From Blastopirellula sp. J2-11 (GTDB lineage: Bacteria > Planctomycetota > Planctomycetia > Pirellulales > Pirellulaceae), in contig NZ_CP097384.1 of NCBI RefSeq assembly GCF_024584705.1, positions 5,022,001 to 5,086,000 on the forward strand: a stretch of DNA of 64,000 nucleotides, in the 5' to 3' direction. Position numbers and translations under genes: made by a program. The notes under the pieces are model-generated. The model was not told where the DNA came from. It saw only the letters and a list, made by a program, of their open reading frames with translations, and did not search any database. This document shows positions 54,033-62,838 of this stretch, in pieces (position 1 is the first letter of the stretch; every line of letters begins with the position of its first letter).

Positions 54033-55178
54033 CTAGACCTTTTGCCCGTCGACCAACTCACGGAAGCGCTCGAACAGATACTCGCTATCATGCGGACCAG
54101 CCGATGCTTCGGGATGGTACTGCACGCTGAATGCTGGCAGCGTCTTATGCCGCACGCCGGCGACGGTGTTGTCGTTCAAATTGCGGTGAGTCACTTCCAG
54201 GCAATCAGGCAGCGACGCTTCTTCCACTGCGAAGCCATGATTCTGCGACGTGATCTCGACCTTGCCGGTCGTCACATCCAACACCGGCTGGTTGGCGCCG
54301 CGGTGACCGAATTTCAGCTTGAACGTTTTTGCGCCGCATGCCAGCGACAGCAGTTGATGCCCCAGACAAATGCCGAAGATCGGCTTTTGTCCCAACAAGC
54401 CGCGAATCGTTTCGACCGGGCCGAGCAGCGGTTCGGGATCGCCTGGACCATTCGAGAGAAACACCGCATCGGGATTCTGCGCTAGTACTTCTTCCGCAGT
54501 CGCCGAGCCAGGCATGACCGTCACTTTACAGCCCATGTCTTGCAGATGTCGTGGAATGTTCCACTTCATGCCGAAGTCGAGTGCCACCACGTGCAGATCT
54601 AGTTCGGTGCGCGACTTATCAGCCCGGATCTTGTCCCCCATCTTCACCCAGGGGCTCAGCTTTTCGGTCCAAGTTTGCCCTGCGGTTGGCATCACCTCTT
54701 TCACCAAGTCGCGGCCCACCAAACCGGCGGTGCTGCGAGCTTTTTCGACCAGTGACGCGTCGTCCAGGTCAACGGTCGAAAGAACCCCTTTCATCGAGCC
54801 GCTAGTGCGCAGGCGACGCACGAGTGCTCGGGTATCGATTCCCGATAGTCCGACAACGTTGTTTTGTTTGAGAAACTCATCGAGCGATTGAGTCGAGCGA
54901 AAATTGCTGACGCGACGGCTACACTCACGAACGATAAAACCTGACATGTGCGTCTTGGCGCTCTCCATGTCTTCGGTGTTCACGCCGTAATTGCCGATCT
55001 GCGTGTAGGTCATCGTCAAGATCTGACCACGATAGCTGGGATCGGTCAGGATCTCTTGATAACCGGTCATCGACGTATTGAAGCAGACTTCGCCGTCGAC
55101 TTCTCCTTCAGCCCCCAACGAACGTCCGGTAAAAACGGTTCCGTCTTCCAGCGCTAGTTTCGCGATTGGCTGCGTCAT
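54033..55178 (-). CDS. carA: Carbamoyl-phosphate synthase small (glutamine amidotransferase) subunit
   Basis: This 381-residue protein starts at the ATG at 55178; the upstream frame is leader sequence. The N-terminal CarA domain begins KLALEDGTVFTGRSLGAEGE and includes CFNTSMTGYQEILTDPSYRG. The class I glutamine amidotransferase domain has the catalytic Cys in PIFGICLGHQLLSLA and the His-Glu pair in SVQYHPEASAGPHDS. It supplies ammonia to CarB for arginine and pyrimidine synthesis. carB is not in the window. It is preceded by a 390-bp region with two strong hairpins. Confidence 0.96.
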   Translation of the reverse strand: MTQPIAKLALEDGTVFTGRSLGAEGEVDGEVCFNTSMTGYQEILTDPSYRGQILTMTYTQIGNYGVNTEDMESAKTHMSGFIVRECSRRVSNFRSTQSLDEFLKQNNVVGLSGIDTRALVRRLRTSGSMKGVLSTVDLDDASLVEKARSTAGLVGRDLVKEVMPTAGQTWTEKLSPWVKMGDKIRADKSRTELDLHVVALDFGMKWNIPRHLQDMGCKVTVMPGSATAEEVLAQNPDAVFLSNGPGDPEPLLGPVETIRGLLGQKPIFGICLGHQLLSLACGAKTFKLKFGHRGANQPVLDVTTGKVEITSQNHGFAVEEASLPDCLEVTHRNLNDNTVAGVRHKTLPAFSVQYHPEASAGPHDSEYLFERFRELVDGQKV

Positions 55179-55342
55179 TGCGTTTGTCGTCAGATCTCTG
55201 CGGGTGAATCGAAAGCGAACTTTTTTTCTTAGACGGTAAGGTCGATCTGTTCCGAACGATCGTCCGTGTTCAGCGTCGCTTAAAGTATTGACATGCCGAA
55301 GCCCGATATCCATCAGTACGGCTGTGGGTCTCCGGGCTTCGG
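55179..55342. other. carA leader region with long hairpin
   Basis: No gene is seen. CCGAAGCCCG (55296-55305) and CGGGCTTCGG (55333-55342) form a perfect 10-bp stem with a 27-nt loop. Depending on strand it is part of the carA 5' leader or of a plus-strand RNA ending at 55399. Confidence 0.5.
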
Positions 55343-55359
55343 TCCGGACAGCCAATTTG

Positions 55360-55399
55360 GGAGGACTCTTGTTTCGGCGAGCGAGAGTCCTCCTTTTTT
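55360..55399 (+). terminator. Strong plus-strand terminator without an upstream gene
   Basis: GGAGGACTCT and AGAGTCCTCC form a perfect 10-bp stem with a 14-nt loop, followed by six T on the plus strand. The flanking genes both run on the minus strand, so any RNA it ends would be non-coding. Confidence 0.75.
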
Positions 55400-55500
55400 A
55401 TGCGCCGCGGGCGCAAATTTGGGTCATTATAGGAATCTCCGCTAGCTACGACTAGGACCAAGCTTGGTCTTCTCCTGCGAACAGGGAGAATCGGGCCTGA

Positions 55501-55541
55501 AAAAAGAAAAACGCCCTAAATCGGAGCCGATTTAAGGCGTA
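55501..55541 (-). terminator. Intrinsic terminator of the aminotransferase gene
   Basis: On the minus strand ACGCC-T-TAAATCGG pairs with CCGATTTA-G-GGCGT around a 2-nt loop, followed by TTTTTCTTTTTT. It lies about 32 bp after the stop at 55573. Confidence 0.9.
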
Positions 55542-55572
55542 ATTTTATGGGAACTGCGGTCTGCGGCCCCTC

Positions 55573-56838
55573 TTAGCTCTCGAGAGTAGTTTCCGCCGTA
55601 ACCAGCTCTTTTTCTTCGTGCTTCAAGCAGCGACCGATCTGCCGGACCGCCTGACGCAAGCGTTCTTCGTTCTCGACCATCGCCATGCGGACATAGCCTT
55701 CGCCACAAGGGCCAAAACCACTGCCGGGGCTGACCGCGACGTCCCCCTTCTCCAGCAACATCATGGCGAAATCCATCGTGTTCATCCGCTGCATCCAGAC
55801 GTCGGGAACCTTCGCCCAGACGAACATACCGGCTTTGGGCGGCGTAACGCCCCAGCCGAGTCGCGTCAGACCGTCGACCAGCACGTCACGGCGGCTCTCG
55901 TAGATGCGGCTCTGCTCTTCGACCGCAGCGTCCCCTTCTCGCAGCGCGATGATCGCGGCGATCTGGATGGCCTGGAACATGCCGTAATCGTAGTAACCCT
56001 TGATTGTGGCGAGACCTTTGATCATTTCGGCGTTACCGGCACAAAAGCCGACGCGCCAGCCGGCCATGTTGTAGCCTTTGCTCATGGTCGTAAACTCAAC
56101 GCCGACCGAAGACGCACCCGGGGCCGACAGAAAGCTGGGGGGCTTGTAGCCGTCAAACGCGATATCGGCGTAGGCGAAGTCGCTAATCACCATAAAGCCA
56201 TACCGCTTCGCCAATTTCACGATCTCGACGAAGAACTCTGGTTCGACCGTTACTGTCGACGGATTATGTGGGTAGCAAATGATCAGCAGTTTTGGCTTCG
56301 GATAAAGATGCTCGCAGGTGTAGGCGATATTTTCGAGAAACTTCTCGCTATCTCCCACTTCCAACGCGATCACATTGCCGGAAGCCAGCGCCACGGCGTA
56401 GGTATGAACCGGAAAATAAGGCGCCGGAACGATCGCGGTGTCGCCTGGCCCCATCATCGCCAAGCACATGTGCGAGAAGCCTTCTTTCGAGCCGAGACAA
56501 GCGATGACCTCGCTCTCTGGATCAAGTCGAACCCCATATTTTTTTAGATACTTGCCGGCGACTTCGCGACGCAAGTTACGGATACCGTTCGACTTGCTAT
56601 AGCCATGATTCCGTTCGTCTTTCACCGCTTCGCACATCTTTTCCATGACGAATTCTTGCGGCGGATCAGACGGGTTGCCCATCCCCAGGTCGATCACATC
56701 ATGTCCGGCGACCCGCTTTTCGTACAACAAGGCGTTGATCCGACCGAACATATAGGGGGGCAGGCGGTAAACGCGCTGCGCATATTCGATCTTGAAAGGG
56801 GTCTCGCCGCCGATGGGGTGGCCGGATTCGGAGCTCAT
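55573..56838 (-). CDS. Class I/II aminotransferase, AlaC/alanine-type
   Basis: This 421-residue protein starts at the ATG at 56838. It has [62 protein letters not shown], the PLP lysine in [20 protein letters not shown], and [19 protein letters not shown]. The pattern is that of the AlaC/YfdZ group of glutamate-pyruvate aminotransferases, which make alanine from pyruvate. The related LL-diaminopimelate aminotransferases share much of this layout, so substrate choice is not certain. Confidence 0.9.
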   Translation of the reverse strand: MSSESGHPIGGETPFKIEYAQRVYRLPPYMFGRINALLYEKRVAGHDVIDLGMGNPSDPPQEFVMEKMCEAVKDERNHGYSKSNGIRNLRREVAGKYLKKYGVRLDPESEVIACLGSKEGFSHMCLAMMGPGDTAIVPAPYFPVHTYAVALASGNVIALEVGDSEKFLENIAYTCEHLYPKPKLLIICYPHNPSTVTVEPEFFVEIVKLAKRYGFMVISDFAYADIAFDGYKPPSFLSAPGASSVGVEFTTMSKGYNMAGWRVGFCAGNAEMIKGLATIKGYYDYGMFQAIQIAAIIALREGDAAVEEQSRIYESRRDVLVDGLTRLGWGVTPPKAGMFVWAKVPDVWMQRMNTMDFAMMLLEKGDVAVSPGSGFGPCGEGYVRMAMVENEERLRQAVRQIGRCLKHEEKELVTAETTLES

Positions 56839-56990
56839 GAGCTTCAACCTGAAATACGCCGCGTTGGCGGCAGATTGCGTAAATGGAAATCGAACGCAGA
56901 AACGTAATTCTAAGAATCGGCAACCGCGCAGGAAAGGACGACTAGAGCGGTGGATCGCCTGCGTAAACCTTAGGTTCGCACAGGGCTAGC

Positions 56991-57023
56991 AAAAAAGAAG
57001 CCCCAACCGGCGGTCAGGGCTCC
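56991..57023 (-). terminator. Intrinsic terminator of the PpiC/SurA-like gene
   Basis: On the minus strand GGAGCCC pairs with GGGGCTTC (one G-T pair) around a 12-nt loop and is followed by six T. It lies 36 bp after the stop at 57059. Confidence 0.75.
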
Positions 57024-57058
57024 TAAGTTTTTGCAGAACTTCTGGAGAAGTCTCGGTA

Positions 57059-58921
57059 TTATCGAGTCGGTTGCTGTCGGGCGGCAGCTTCCAACTTTTT
57101 ACCCATCTGGGTGGTGTTGGCCAGAAAATTGTCGATCTGGGCCTCTTCTTTCAACGTGTCGAACTGTTTCGCCATTTCCAGACGAATCTTCTTTTCGTGG
57201 ATATCTTTGACCAGTTCGTCACGCACGTCGTTGACATCGGTGATCGTCGGCTTGGTCCGTCCCATCGCTTTCAGGATCAGCGATTGGCGGCCAATGTTGA
57301 CGATGCTCGACAACTCGCCCGGTTGCAGGCGGAACGCTTCTTCTTCCAGCTTAGGCTGACCGCCGTTGCGGCGAATCGGCGGAACTTGGCCGTCGTTGTT
57401 CTTCGAGACCGGCTCGATTGAGTACTGACGAGCCAATTCGCCGAAGAACTGCTCACTCGGGTTTTTACGGGCCATGTCCCACACTTCTTGAGCACGGCGT
57501 TGATTGTCCAGGACGATCGCCAAAACTTGGACTCGTTCGCCGTAGTTGGCTTCAAAGCCCTTCTGAACGTCTTCTTCAGTAACTTTCACTTTGTCAGAGA
57601 CCAGCTTTTTCAGCGCGACCGTCGGCCAAACCGCGTCGCGAACATAGACTTCGACCGTGACGCTCTGTTCTTTGGTCACTTCTTCCAGCCAGGCCTCGTA
57701 GTCCGGCGAGCCATCTTCCTTCAAAAACCCATACGAATCGGCTGCGCGGCTGATTTCGTCGTTCAGGTCCTGTTCAGTCACATCCAGGTTTTGCGATTTG
57801 AGCGCTTGCTGCAGCAAACGGCGATTGATTTCCCCTTCGAGAACATCGATGCCGTGACGCGTGATGCACTCTTCTTGCAATTCGTCCAGCATGATCTGCT
57901 GTCCGTTCAACGTTGCGACAATGTTCGGATTCTGCTGACGCTTGGCGGGATCGCTCCAGATCTTTTCGACTTGCGCCTTTTCTTGCAACTCTTCGTAGAC
58001 GTCGCCTGCCGAAGAACGAAGTTTTTGTTCGCGAATTGCTTCGACCATCCGATTCTGGATTTCCGGCTGTTTCACCGGGTCGACTTCAGTCGGCGGCAAA
58101 TGCGATTCGCATTTGAAAATCAGGTACTGACCGGCAATGAAGAGCACCTGCGAAACTTCCCCGTCTTTCAAGGCAAAGACCAAGCTTTCGACTTCCGGCG
58201 TCCCCATGTTCATGCGAATCGGCGGGATCAGGCCGCGAGCAGCAGCGCTGTTCGGATCTTCGGAAAAGTCCTTCGCCATGTCGGCGAAAATATCGGGGTC
58301 GGCGGCCGCTTTGGCTCGCAACTCTTCGGCCAAAGCGCGATCGCTGACCGAAATCATGCGACACTTCACTTTCGGGCCGAATTCAGTCTGCCAGGCTTTG
58401 CTGAACTCTTCCTGGGTCACTTCCAGGCGATCGGCCGCTAGACGCCGCAAAGCCATCGTCGGCCAGACGATGTCGCTGCGGTATTGAGCTGGCGAAACGT
58501 TTCGTTCGTCTTTCAACAACCCCAACCAGCGATCGACCGACAGGCCGAATTTTTTGGCCGAGGCTTCGATTTCGGCGTCAATTTCGGTTTGCGTGATTTG
58601 AATGCCGCGTTTGCGGCATTCTTCGGCGATCAGATGTTTGTTGATGACGCTTTCCAGCACCTCTTCGCCAAACCGGCGAGCCGCTTCGCGTCCTAGTTCA
58701 TCACGAGTAATCGGTTCACGATTCACCACGGCGACCGTTTTGATCTGAGGCGCCGAGTTGCCTTGTGGAGCGACTCCCTTGGCGGCAACTTGCGGTTGTT
58801 GGGCCAACGCGTCGTTTTCACCGCCGAGATTGCGAATGGTGATGACGCCAACGGCGACCAAAACGAAGCCGCCCGCGATGATGGCCCAGGTTGTTCGATG
58901 GGCGTTTCGATACTCAGTCAC
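57059..58921 (-). CDS. Membrane-anchored peptidylprolyl isomerase with internally duplicated SurA/PpiC module
   Basis: This 620-residue protein has an N-terminal membrane anchor (residues 11-30). Two copies of a SurA_N-like plus parvulin-like unit follow. Unit 1 covers about 62-300 (AVVNREPITRDELGREAARR, then LEVTQEEFSKAWQTEFGPKV and LKDGEVSQVLFIAGQYLIFK). Unit 2 covers about 330-590 (ATLNGQQIMLDELQEECITR, KVTEEDVQKGFEANYGERVQ, RLQPGELSSIVNIGRQSLIL). The parallel motifs show an internal duplication. It would fold exported proteins at the outer face of the cytoplasmic membrane. The parvulin domains are divergent, so chaperone activity is more certain than isomerase activity. Confidence 0.85.
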   Translation of the reverse strand: MTEYRNAHRTTWAIIAGGFVLVAVGVITIRNLGGENDALAQQPQVAAKGVAPQGNSAPQIKTVAVVNREPITRDELGREAARRFGEEVLESVINKHLIAEECRKRGIQITQTEIDAEIEASAKKFGLSVDRWLGLLKDERNVSPAQYRSDIVWPTMALRRLAADRLEVTQEEFSKAWQTEFGPKVKCRMISVSDRALAEELRAKAAADPDIFADMAKDFSEDPNSAAARGLIPPIRMNMGTPEVESLVFALKDGEVSQVLFIAGQYLIFKCESHLPPTEVDPVKQPEIQNRMVEAIREQKLRSSAGDVYEELQEKAQVEKIWSDPAKRQQNPNIVATLNGQQIMLDELQEECITRHGIDVLEGEINRRLLQQALKSQNLDVTEQDLNDEISRAADSYGFLKEDGSPDYEAWLEEVTKEQSVTVEVYVRDAVWPTVALKKLVSDKVKVTEEDVQKGFEANYGERVQVLAIVLDNQRRAQEVWDMARKNPSEQFFGELARQYSIEPVSKNNDGQVPPIRRNGGQPKLEEEAFRLQPGELSSIVNIGRQSLILKAMGRTKPTITDVNDVRDELVKDIHEKKIRLEMAKQFDTLKEEAQIDNFLANTTQMGKKLEAAARQQPTR

Positions 58922-59058
58922 ACTCGCCTCCTTGCTACTGCAAAAATCGATCGATTTTTTCTAAAGTTTGCATCCGTGCAGGTCGATCCCTAATAAGTTA
59001 GGGCGCGGGAATATAAACCTCATTCTGAATGGGGTCAAGATCGATCCCATCACACAAC

Positions 59059-59092
59059 CAAAAAGGACGACGCGAAAGCTCACGTCGTCCTT
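59059..59092 (-). terminator. Intrinsic terminator of the GDPD gene
   Basis: AAGGACGACG and CGTCGTCCTT form a perfect 10-bp stem with a 10-nt loop. On the minus strand it continues TTTTGG. It lies about 40 bp after the stop at 59132. Confidence 0.88.
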
Positions 59093-59131
59093 GCTATACC
59101 TGCGGAGTTGCTAGCACAGCTATCGCACCGC

Positions 59132-59980
59132 TTACTTGCGAATCGCAGCGCCGATCTCGCCTGGTCGGTCGGTAATGATTCCATCCACACCGATGGCAAC
59201 CAACTCTTTTGCTTGTTGCGGGTCGTTGACGGTGTACACGAACAACTTCTTCCCATGCTTGTGGACCATTTCCGCCGCCGCACGATCGACGAATTTGGCG
59301 TTCCATGCGATCACGTTCACCTTGTCGACGATCGGCGCGATCCGCTTGGCCGTCAGTTCGTCGCTTCCCAGCGCGGCGATCGCTAGCGAGGGTTCTAGCT
59401 CGTGACAACGGGCGACAAAGTCCCAGTTGAATGACTGCACAACAAGTTTGTCCGTCCAGTCGCGATCTTTGAGCAATTGGATCAGCGACTCTGCGTCGCC
59501 CTCTTTATGTTCGATCAGCGTCACGCTGCCTGTTTGGATCGCTTCGATCGCTTGATCCAGTTTCGGCAATGCGACGCCGGCGAACTTCGCGTCAAACCAT
59601 GACCCGGCGTCGAGTTGAGCGATGTCGGCCCAGTTCTTGGCCGCGATCGCCGTCTTCTTTTCTTTCCATTCTTGTCTCGCGTTGGTCGTACGGTCGTAGT
59701 TCTTGTCGTGGATGCAGAAAGGCACTTTGTCGGCGGACAAGTAATAGTCAAGTTCGACCATGTCGGCCTTTTGCTCGATCGCTAACTGAAACGACGGAAT
59801 CGTGTTCTCGGGTGCAAAAGCGCACGCGCCGCGATGACCAATCACCAACGGTTCTTTTGTTTCAAGGATGCGATTCACTCTGGCGTCTCCCGCCGATAGT
59901 TCGGCCTGAAAGCCTAAGCCGCTGGCGATCGCCGCTACGGCCAGAACAACCCACCAAACATGTCGACCAATTCGAAGCAT
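59132..59980 (-). CDS. Glycerophosphodiester phosphodiesterase, exported
   Basis: This 282-residue protein starts at the ATG at 59980 with GAGGG 6 bp upstream. An N-terminal hydrophobic signal or anchor covers about residues 9-25. The GDPD signature is complete: IGHRGACAFAPENTIPSF, VELDYYLSADKVPFCIHDKN with the metal ligands E, D and H, LPKLDQAIEAI, TLIEHKEG, and near the end VYTVNDPQQA and GVDGIITDRPGE. The enzyme hydrolyses glycerophosphodiesters to glycerol-3-phosphate and an alcohol. It probably acts in the periplasm for phosphate or lipid-headgroup scavenging. Confidence 0.93.
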   Translation of the reverse strand: MLRIGRHVWWVVLAVAAIASGLGFQAELSAGDARVNRILETKEPLVIGHRGACAFAPENTIPSFQLAIEQKADMVELDYYLSADKVPFCIHDKNYDRTTNARQEWKEKKTAIAAKNWADIAQLDAGSWFDAKFAGVALPKLDQAIEAIQTGSVTLIEHKEGDAESLIQLLKDRDWTDKLVVQSFNWDFVARCHELEPSLAIAALGSDELTAKRIAPIVDKVNVIAWNAKFVDRAAAEMVHKHGKKLFVYTVNDPQQAKELVAIGVDGIITDRPGEIGAAIRK

Positions 59981-60012
59981 CACATCCCTCGCAACTTTCA
60001 CAGGCAGACGAT

Positions 60013-60046
60013 AAAAAAGGTCGCGTACGCTTGCGCGCCGCGACCT
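60013..60046 (-). terminator. Intrinsic terminator of frr
   Basis: On the minus strand AGGTCGCG and CGCGACCT form an 8-bp stem with a 13-nt loop, followed by TTTTTA. It lies about 30 bp after the frr stop. Confidence 0.88.
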
Positions 60047-60077
60047 AAGCGAACCCTTTGATATTTTAAGTGGGAAG

Positions 60078-60638
60078 TTAGCCTTCCATCACTTCTGTTT
60101 CCCGGGTCTTGGCCAATTCGGCCACTTTTTCTTCAAACTTTTTGGTGAGTTCCTGCACTTCGTTCTTGATATCGTCCCGAATATCTTCGCCGATCTCTTT
60201 GTTCTTTTCGGCGGTTTCGGCCGACTTGTTCGAGTCGCGACGTACGTTGCGGATTGAGACCTTCGCTTCTTCCGACAGTTCCTTGATCCGCGAAACAAGC
60301 TTTTTGCGAACCTCGGTCGATAACGCCGGGACATTCAAGCGAATCACGCGGCCGTCACTTTGGGGCGCCATGCCCAAGTCGCTGGCGACAATCGCTTTCT
60401 CGATGTCTTTGATCGAACCTGTGTCATAAGGACGAATCAATAATTGAGTCGGTTCCGGTACGCTGACCGAAGCGATTTGCTTGATCGGTTGCAGCGAACC
60501 ATAGACTTCAACACGCAGCGAATCGACCAGACCAGGATTGGCGCGGCCCGTTCGAATGCCAGAGAGATTGTGCTTGAGATGCTCGATCGCCTTCTCCATG
60601 CGATCTTCCGCTTCGGTCGTAATGTTGTCAGCGCTCAT
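60078..60638 (-). CDS. frr: Ribosome recycling factor
   Basis: This 186-residue protein has the full-length RRF sequence: MEKAIEHLKHNLSGIRTGRA with the conserved RTGRA, LRVEVYGSLQPIKQIASVSV, LLIRPYD, GMAPQSDGRVIRLNVPALST with the DGR-I-RL-P-LT-like core, and the C-terminal helix VQELTKKFEEKVAEL. With EF-G it splits post-termination ribosomes. It is last in the order rpsB, tsf, pyrH, frr on the minus strand, although 305 bp separate it from pyrH. Confidence 0.97.
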   Translation of the reverse strand: MSADNITTEAEDRMEKAIEHLKHNLSGIRTGRANPGLVDSLRVEVYGSLQPIKQIASVSVPEPTQLLIRPYDTGSIKDIEKAIVASDLGMAPQSDGRVIRLNVPALSTEVRKKLVSRIKELSEEAKVSIRNVRRDSNKSAETAEKNKEIGEDIRDDIKNEVQELTKKFEEKVAELAKTRETEVMEG

Positions 60639-60943
60639 GGCTCAGTCCCACGATTGAATTTGTTGTTTCCAGCAGACTAGCGCAGCACGATGCGCCGCAA
60701 CTAATCTTCATAAGGCTACCTTACTTTAGGCCCGAAGAAAATATGCGGGCCATTATCGTTTTCGCTTCGTAGTTTGAATCGCCAAAGAGGGAGATGCTAG
60801 ACTGGCTCGAAATTGCGATTCGCATCTCTCTCACCGGCGCTTCAGAGAACGAAGAGACAATTTCGACCATCATTCCTGGAAACTCCGTGATTAACGGAGC
60901 TACCGCTTCAACGGCAGTCTTAGCAGCTCAGCCAACGCGATCC
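60639..60943. other. Spacer between pyrH and frr
   Basis: This 305-bp spacer has no supported gene. It contains a short CTCCGT/ACGGAG hairpin at about 60883-60899. frr may have its own promoter here; none is clear. Confidence 0.4.
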
Positions 60944-61699
60944 CTAGTTGACCGGCTCGAGCTCTGGAGAGATCAATGTTCCGACATGATCGCCACAAAC
61001 GGCGCGCTGAATGTTGCCGTCGGTTCGGTAGTTAAACACTAAGATCGGCATGCCATGTTCGCGGCAATGCGTGATCGCGGTCGAATCCATTACACGCAGA
61101 TTTTGGGCCTGAACCGTGGCGAAATCAAGATTGCGATAGAAGATCGCGTGCGGGTTTTTCTCGGGATCGTCGCTATAGACGCCGTCGACTCGGGTCGCCT
61201 TCATCAAGATGTCCGCTTCCAACTCAAGCGCTCGCTGGGCGGCAGCGGTGTCGGTCGTCACAAAGGGACTGCCGGTGCCGGCGGCCAAAATGACGATGCG
61301 ACCTTTTTCGAGATGCCGTTTGGCGCGGCGACGAATGTAAGGCTCCGCGACTCCATCCATCCGGATCGCCGTGGTCAGCCGCGTTTCGCAGCCGAGCGAT
61401 TCGAGTGCGTCTTGCAGCGCCAGGCCGTTGATCACCGTCGCGAGCATCCCCATATAGTGGGCGGTCGCTTCTTGGATCATGGCGCTTTCGTTTTTGAACT
61501 GGGCGCCGCGGAGGATATTTCCGCCGCCGATCACCACCGCGATCTGGCATCCGAGTTTCGACGCCAGGTGGATTTGCTTCGAGATATGAACGACTTCGTC
61601 CATACTGATCCCACGTTCGCCGGCGTGGGAAAAGCTTTCGCCTGAGAGTTTCAGGACAATTCGCGTGTATTGTGGCGCGGGAGCATCAGATTGGGTCAT
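60944..61699 (-). CDS. pyrH: UMP kinase
   Basis: This 251-residue amino-acid-kinase-fold protein phosphorylates UMP to UDP with ATP. It has the N-terminal [16 protein letters not shown] motif, [55 protein letters not shown] and the late [16 protein letters not shown]. It is hexameric and feedback-controlled in other bacteria. It lies between tsf and frr, with a terminator after tsf, so it must have a promoter of its own or depend on readthrough. Confidence 0.97.
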   Translation of the reverse strand: MTQSDAPAPQYTRIVLKLSGESFSHAGERGISMDEVVHISKQIHLASKLGCQIAVVIGGGNILRGAQFKNESAMIQEATAHYMGMLATVINGLALQDALESLGCETRLTTAIRMDGVAEPYIRRRAKRHLEKGRIVILAAGTGSPFVTTDTAAAQRALELEADILMKATRVDGVYSDDPEKNPHAIFYRNLDFATVQAQNLRVMDSTAITHCREHGMPILVFNYRTDGNIQRAVCGDHVGTLISPELEPVN

Positions 61700-61822
61700 G
61701 CGGCGAACCTTGGCAATTTGAATGGGAGAAGCCGAATTCGTCGACGGAATTCTACCGGAAACGTCGCTGGCCGCACAGCAGATGCGTCAGGATTGATGGA
61801 TCCCAGTTGCTACAAGAACGAA

Positions 61823-61852
61823 AAAAGCCCTGCTACAGCGAACAGGGCTTTT
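61823..61852 (-). terminator. Intrinsic terminator of tsf
   Basis: AAAAGCCCTG and CAGGGCTTTT form a perfect 10-bp stem with a 10-nt loop, with T runs on both strands. It lies 31 bp after the tsf stop and would separate tsf from pyrH. Confidence 0.9.
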
Positions 61853-61882
61853 CTATTTTTCGGGACAAAAGCGGCGGAGAAC

Positions 61883-62731
61883 CTAGCCTTCCGGCTGATC
61901 CCCTTCGCCCAGTTGCCAGTGAATGAAGCGTTTGACCTTCATCCCCTTGTCTTTGGCGTAGTTTCCGACCGATTGCTTGTCGTCTTTCACAAACGGCTGT
62001 TCTAGCAAGACCGACTCGGCGTAGAAGTTCCGCAAGCGACCTTCGACCATCTTTTCGATGATCTTGTCCGGCTTGCCTTCGTTGCGCGCCGCTTCGGTCA
62101 AAATCGAGCGTTCGTTTTCCACGACCTTCGGATCGAGTTCATCGACATTCAAGGCCGAGGGACTCATCGCGGCAATGTGCATCGAAACGTCTTTGGCCGT
62201 CTCGCTGTCGCCCCCTTCGACTTCGATCAGCACGCCGGCAACCGTCGAACTGTTGTGGCTGTATCCGCCGGTCGGAGCGTCGATCCGGATCATGCGGCCG
62301 ATGTTGAAGACCTCACGAACGCGATTGAACAGGTCAAGCTTCAGTTCGCCCAGAGTCGTACCCGGCTTGATGGTCGACGGTTGAGCCAGCAATTCGTCAG
62401 GGGTCGCTGCGCCCGGCCCTTCGGCCAAGACCTTCGCCAAGTCTTCCGCCAGCATGATGAAATCTTCGAGCTGGGTGACCGAGGCGCTTTCGCACTTCAG
62501 TTCCACCATGGCGCCAACGCCTTTTTCGAAGTCCGCGAAGACCCCGAAGCGACCGAATTCAGTCACGCGGTCTTGACGCTTGCCTTCGATGGCGACGCCG
62601 TTTTCGCGCAACCAGCGGATCGCGCCTTCTTCGTCGCCGCTGGTTTCGACCAGCGCCTTCTTACATTCCATCATGGGAAGTCCGGTTTTTTCGCGGAGTG
62701 ACTTTACCGCAGCCGCCGAAATTCCAGCCAT
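61883..62731 (-). CDS. tsf: Elongation factor Ts
   Basis: This 282-residue protein exchanges GDP on EF-Tu. The N-terminal UBA-like domain is canonical (AAAVKSLREKTGLPMMECKK ... ALVETSGDEEGAIRWLRENG). The core motif that in most bacteria reads NCETDFVARN is here KCESASVTQLEDFIML, so the TDF that inserts into EF-Tu is replaced. The rest (AKDVSMHIAAMSPSALNVDE, IIEKMVEGRLRNFYAES, LLEQPFVKDDKQSV) follows the family. It lies 107 bp after rpsB. Confidence 0.96.
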   Translation of the reverse strand: MAGISAAAVKSLREKTGLPMMECKKALVETSGDEEGAIRWLRENGVAIEGKRQDRVTEFGRFGVFADFEKGVGAMVELKCESASVTQLEDFIMLAEDLAKVLAEGPGAATPDELLAQPSTIKPGTTLGELKLDLFNRVREVFNIGRMIRIDAPTGGYSHNSSTVAGVLIEVEGGDSETAKDVSMHIAAMSPSALNVDELDPKVVENERSILTEAARNEGKPDKIIEKMVEGRLRNFYAESVLLEQPFVKDDKQSVGNYAKDKGMKVKRFIHWQLGEGDQPEG

Positions 62732-62838
62732 ATCAGATTCTCCGAGATTTAGTCGGTGTCAGAATTTAAGTTCACAATAGCGGGAAGGAGATTTTATCCG
62801 CTTCCCTTGAATCTTTGATGAACGAGCCTCACTTCACG

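Noticed and set aside
57488-58441. 317-codon plus-strand open frame
   Set aside because: It is antisense to the SurA/PpiC-like gene; no recognisable protein.
60794-61042. 82-codon plus-strand frame between frr and pyrH
   Set aside because: It overlaps the pyrH 3' end and has no initiation signals or recognisable sequence.
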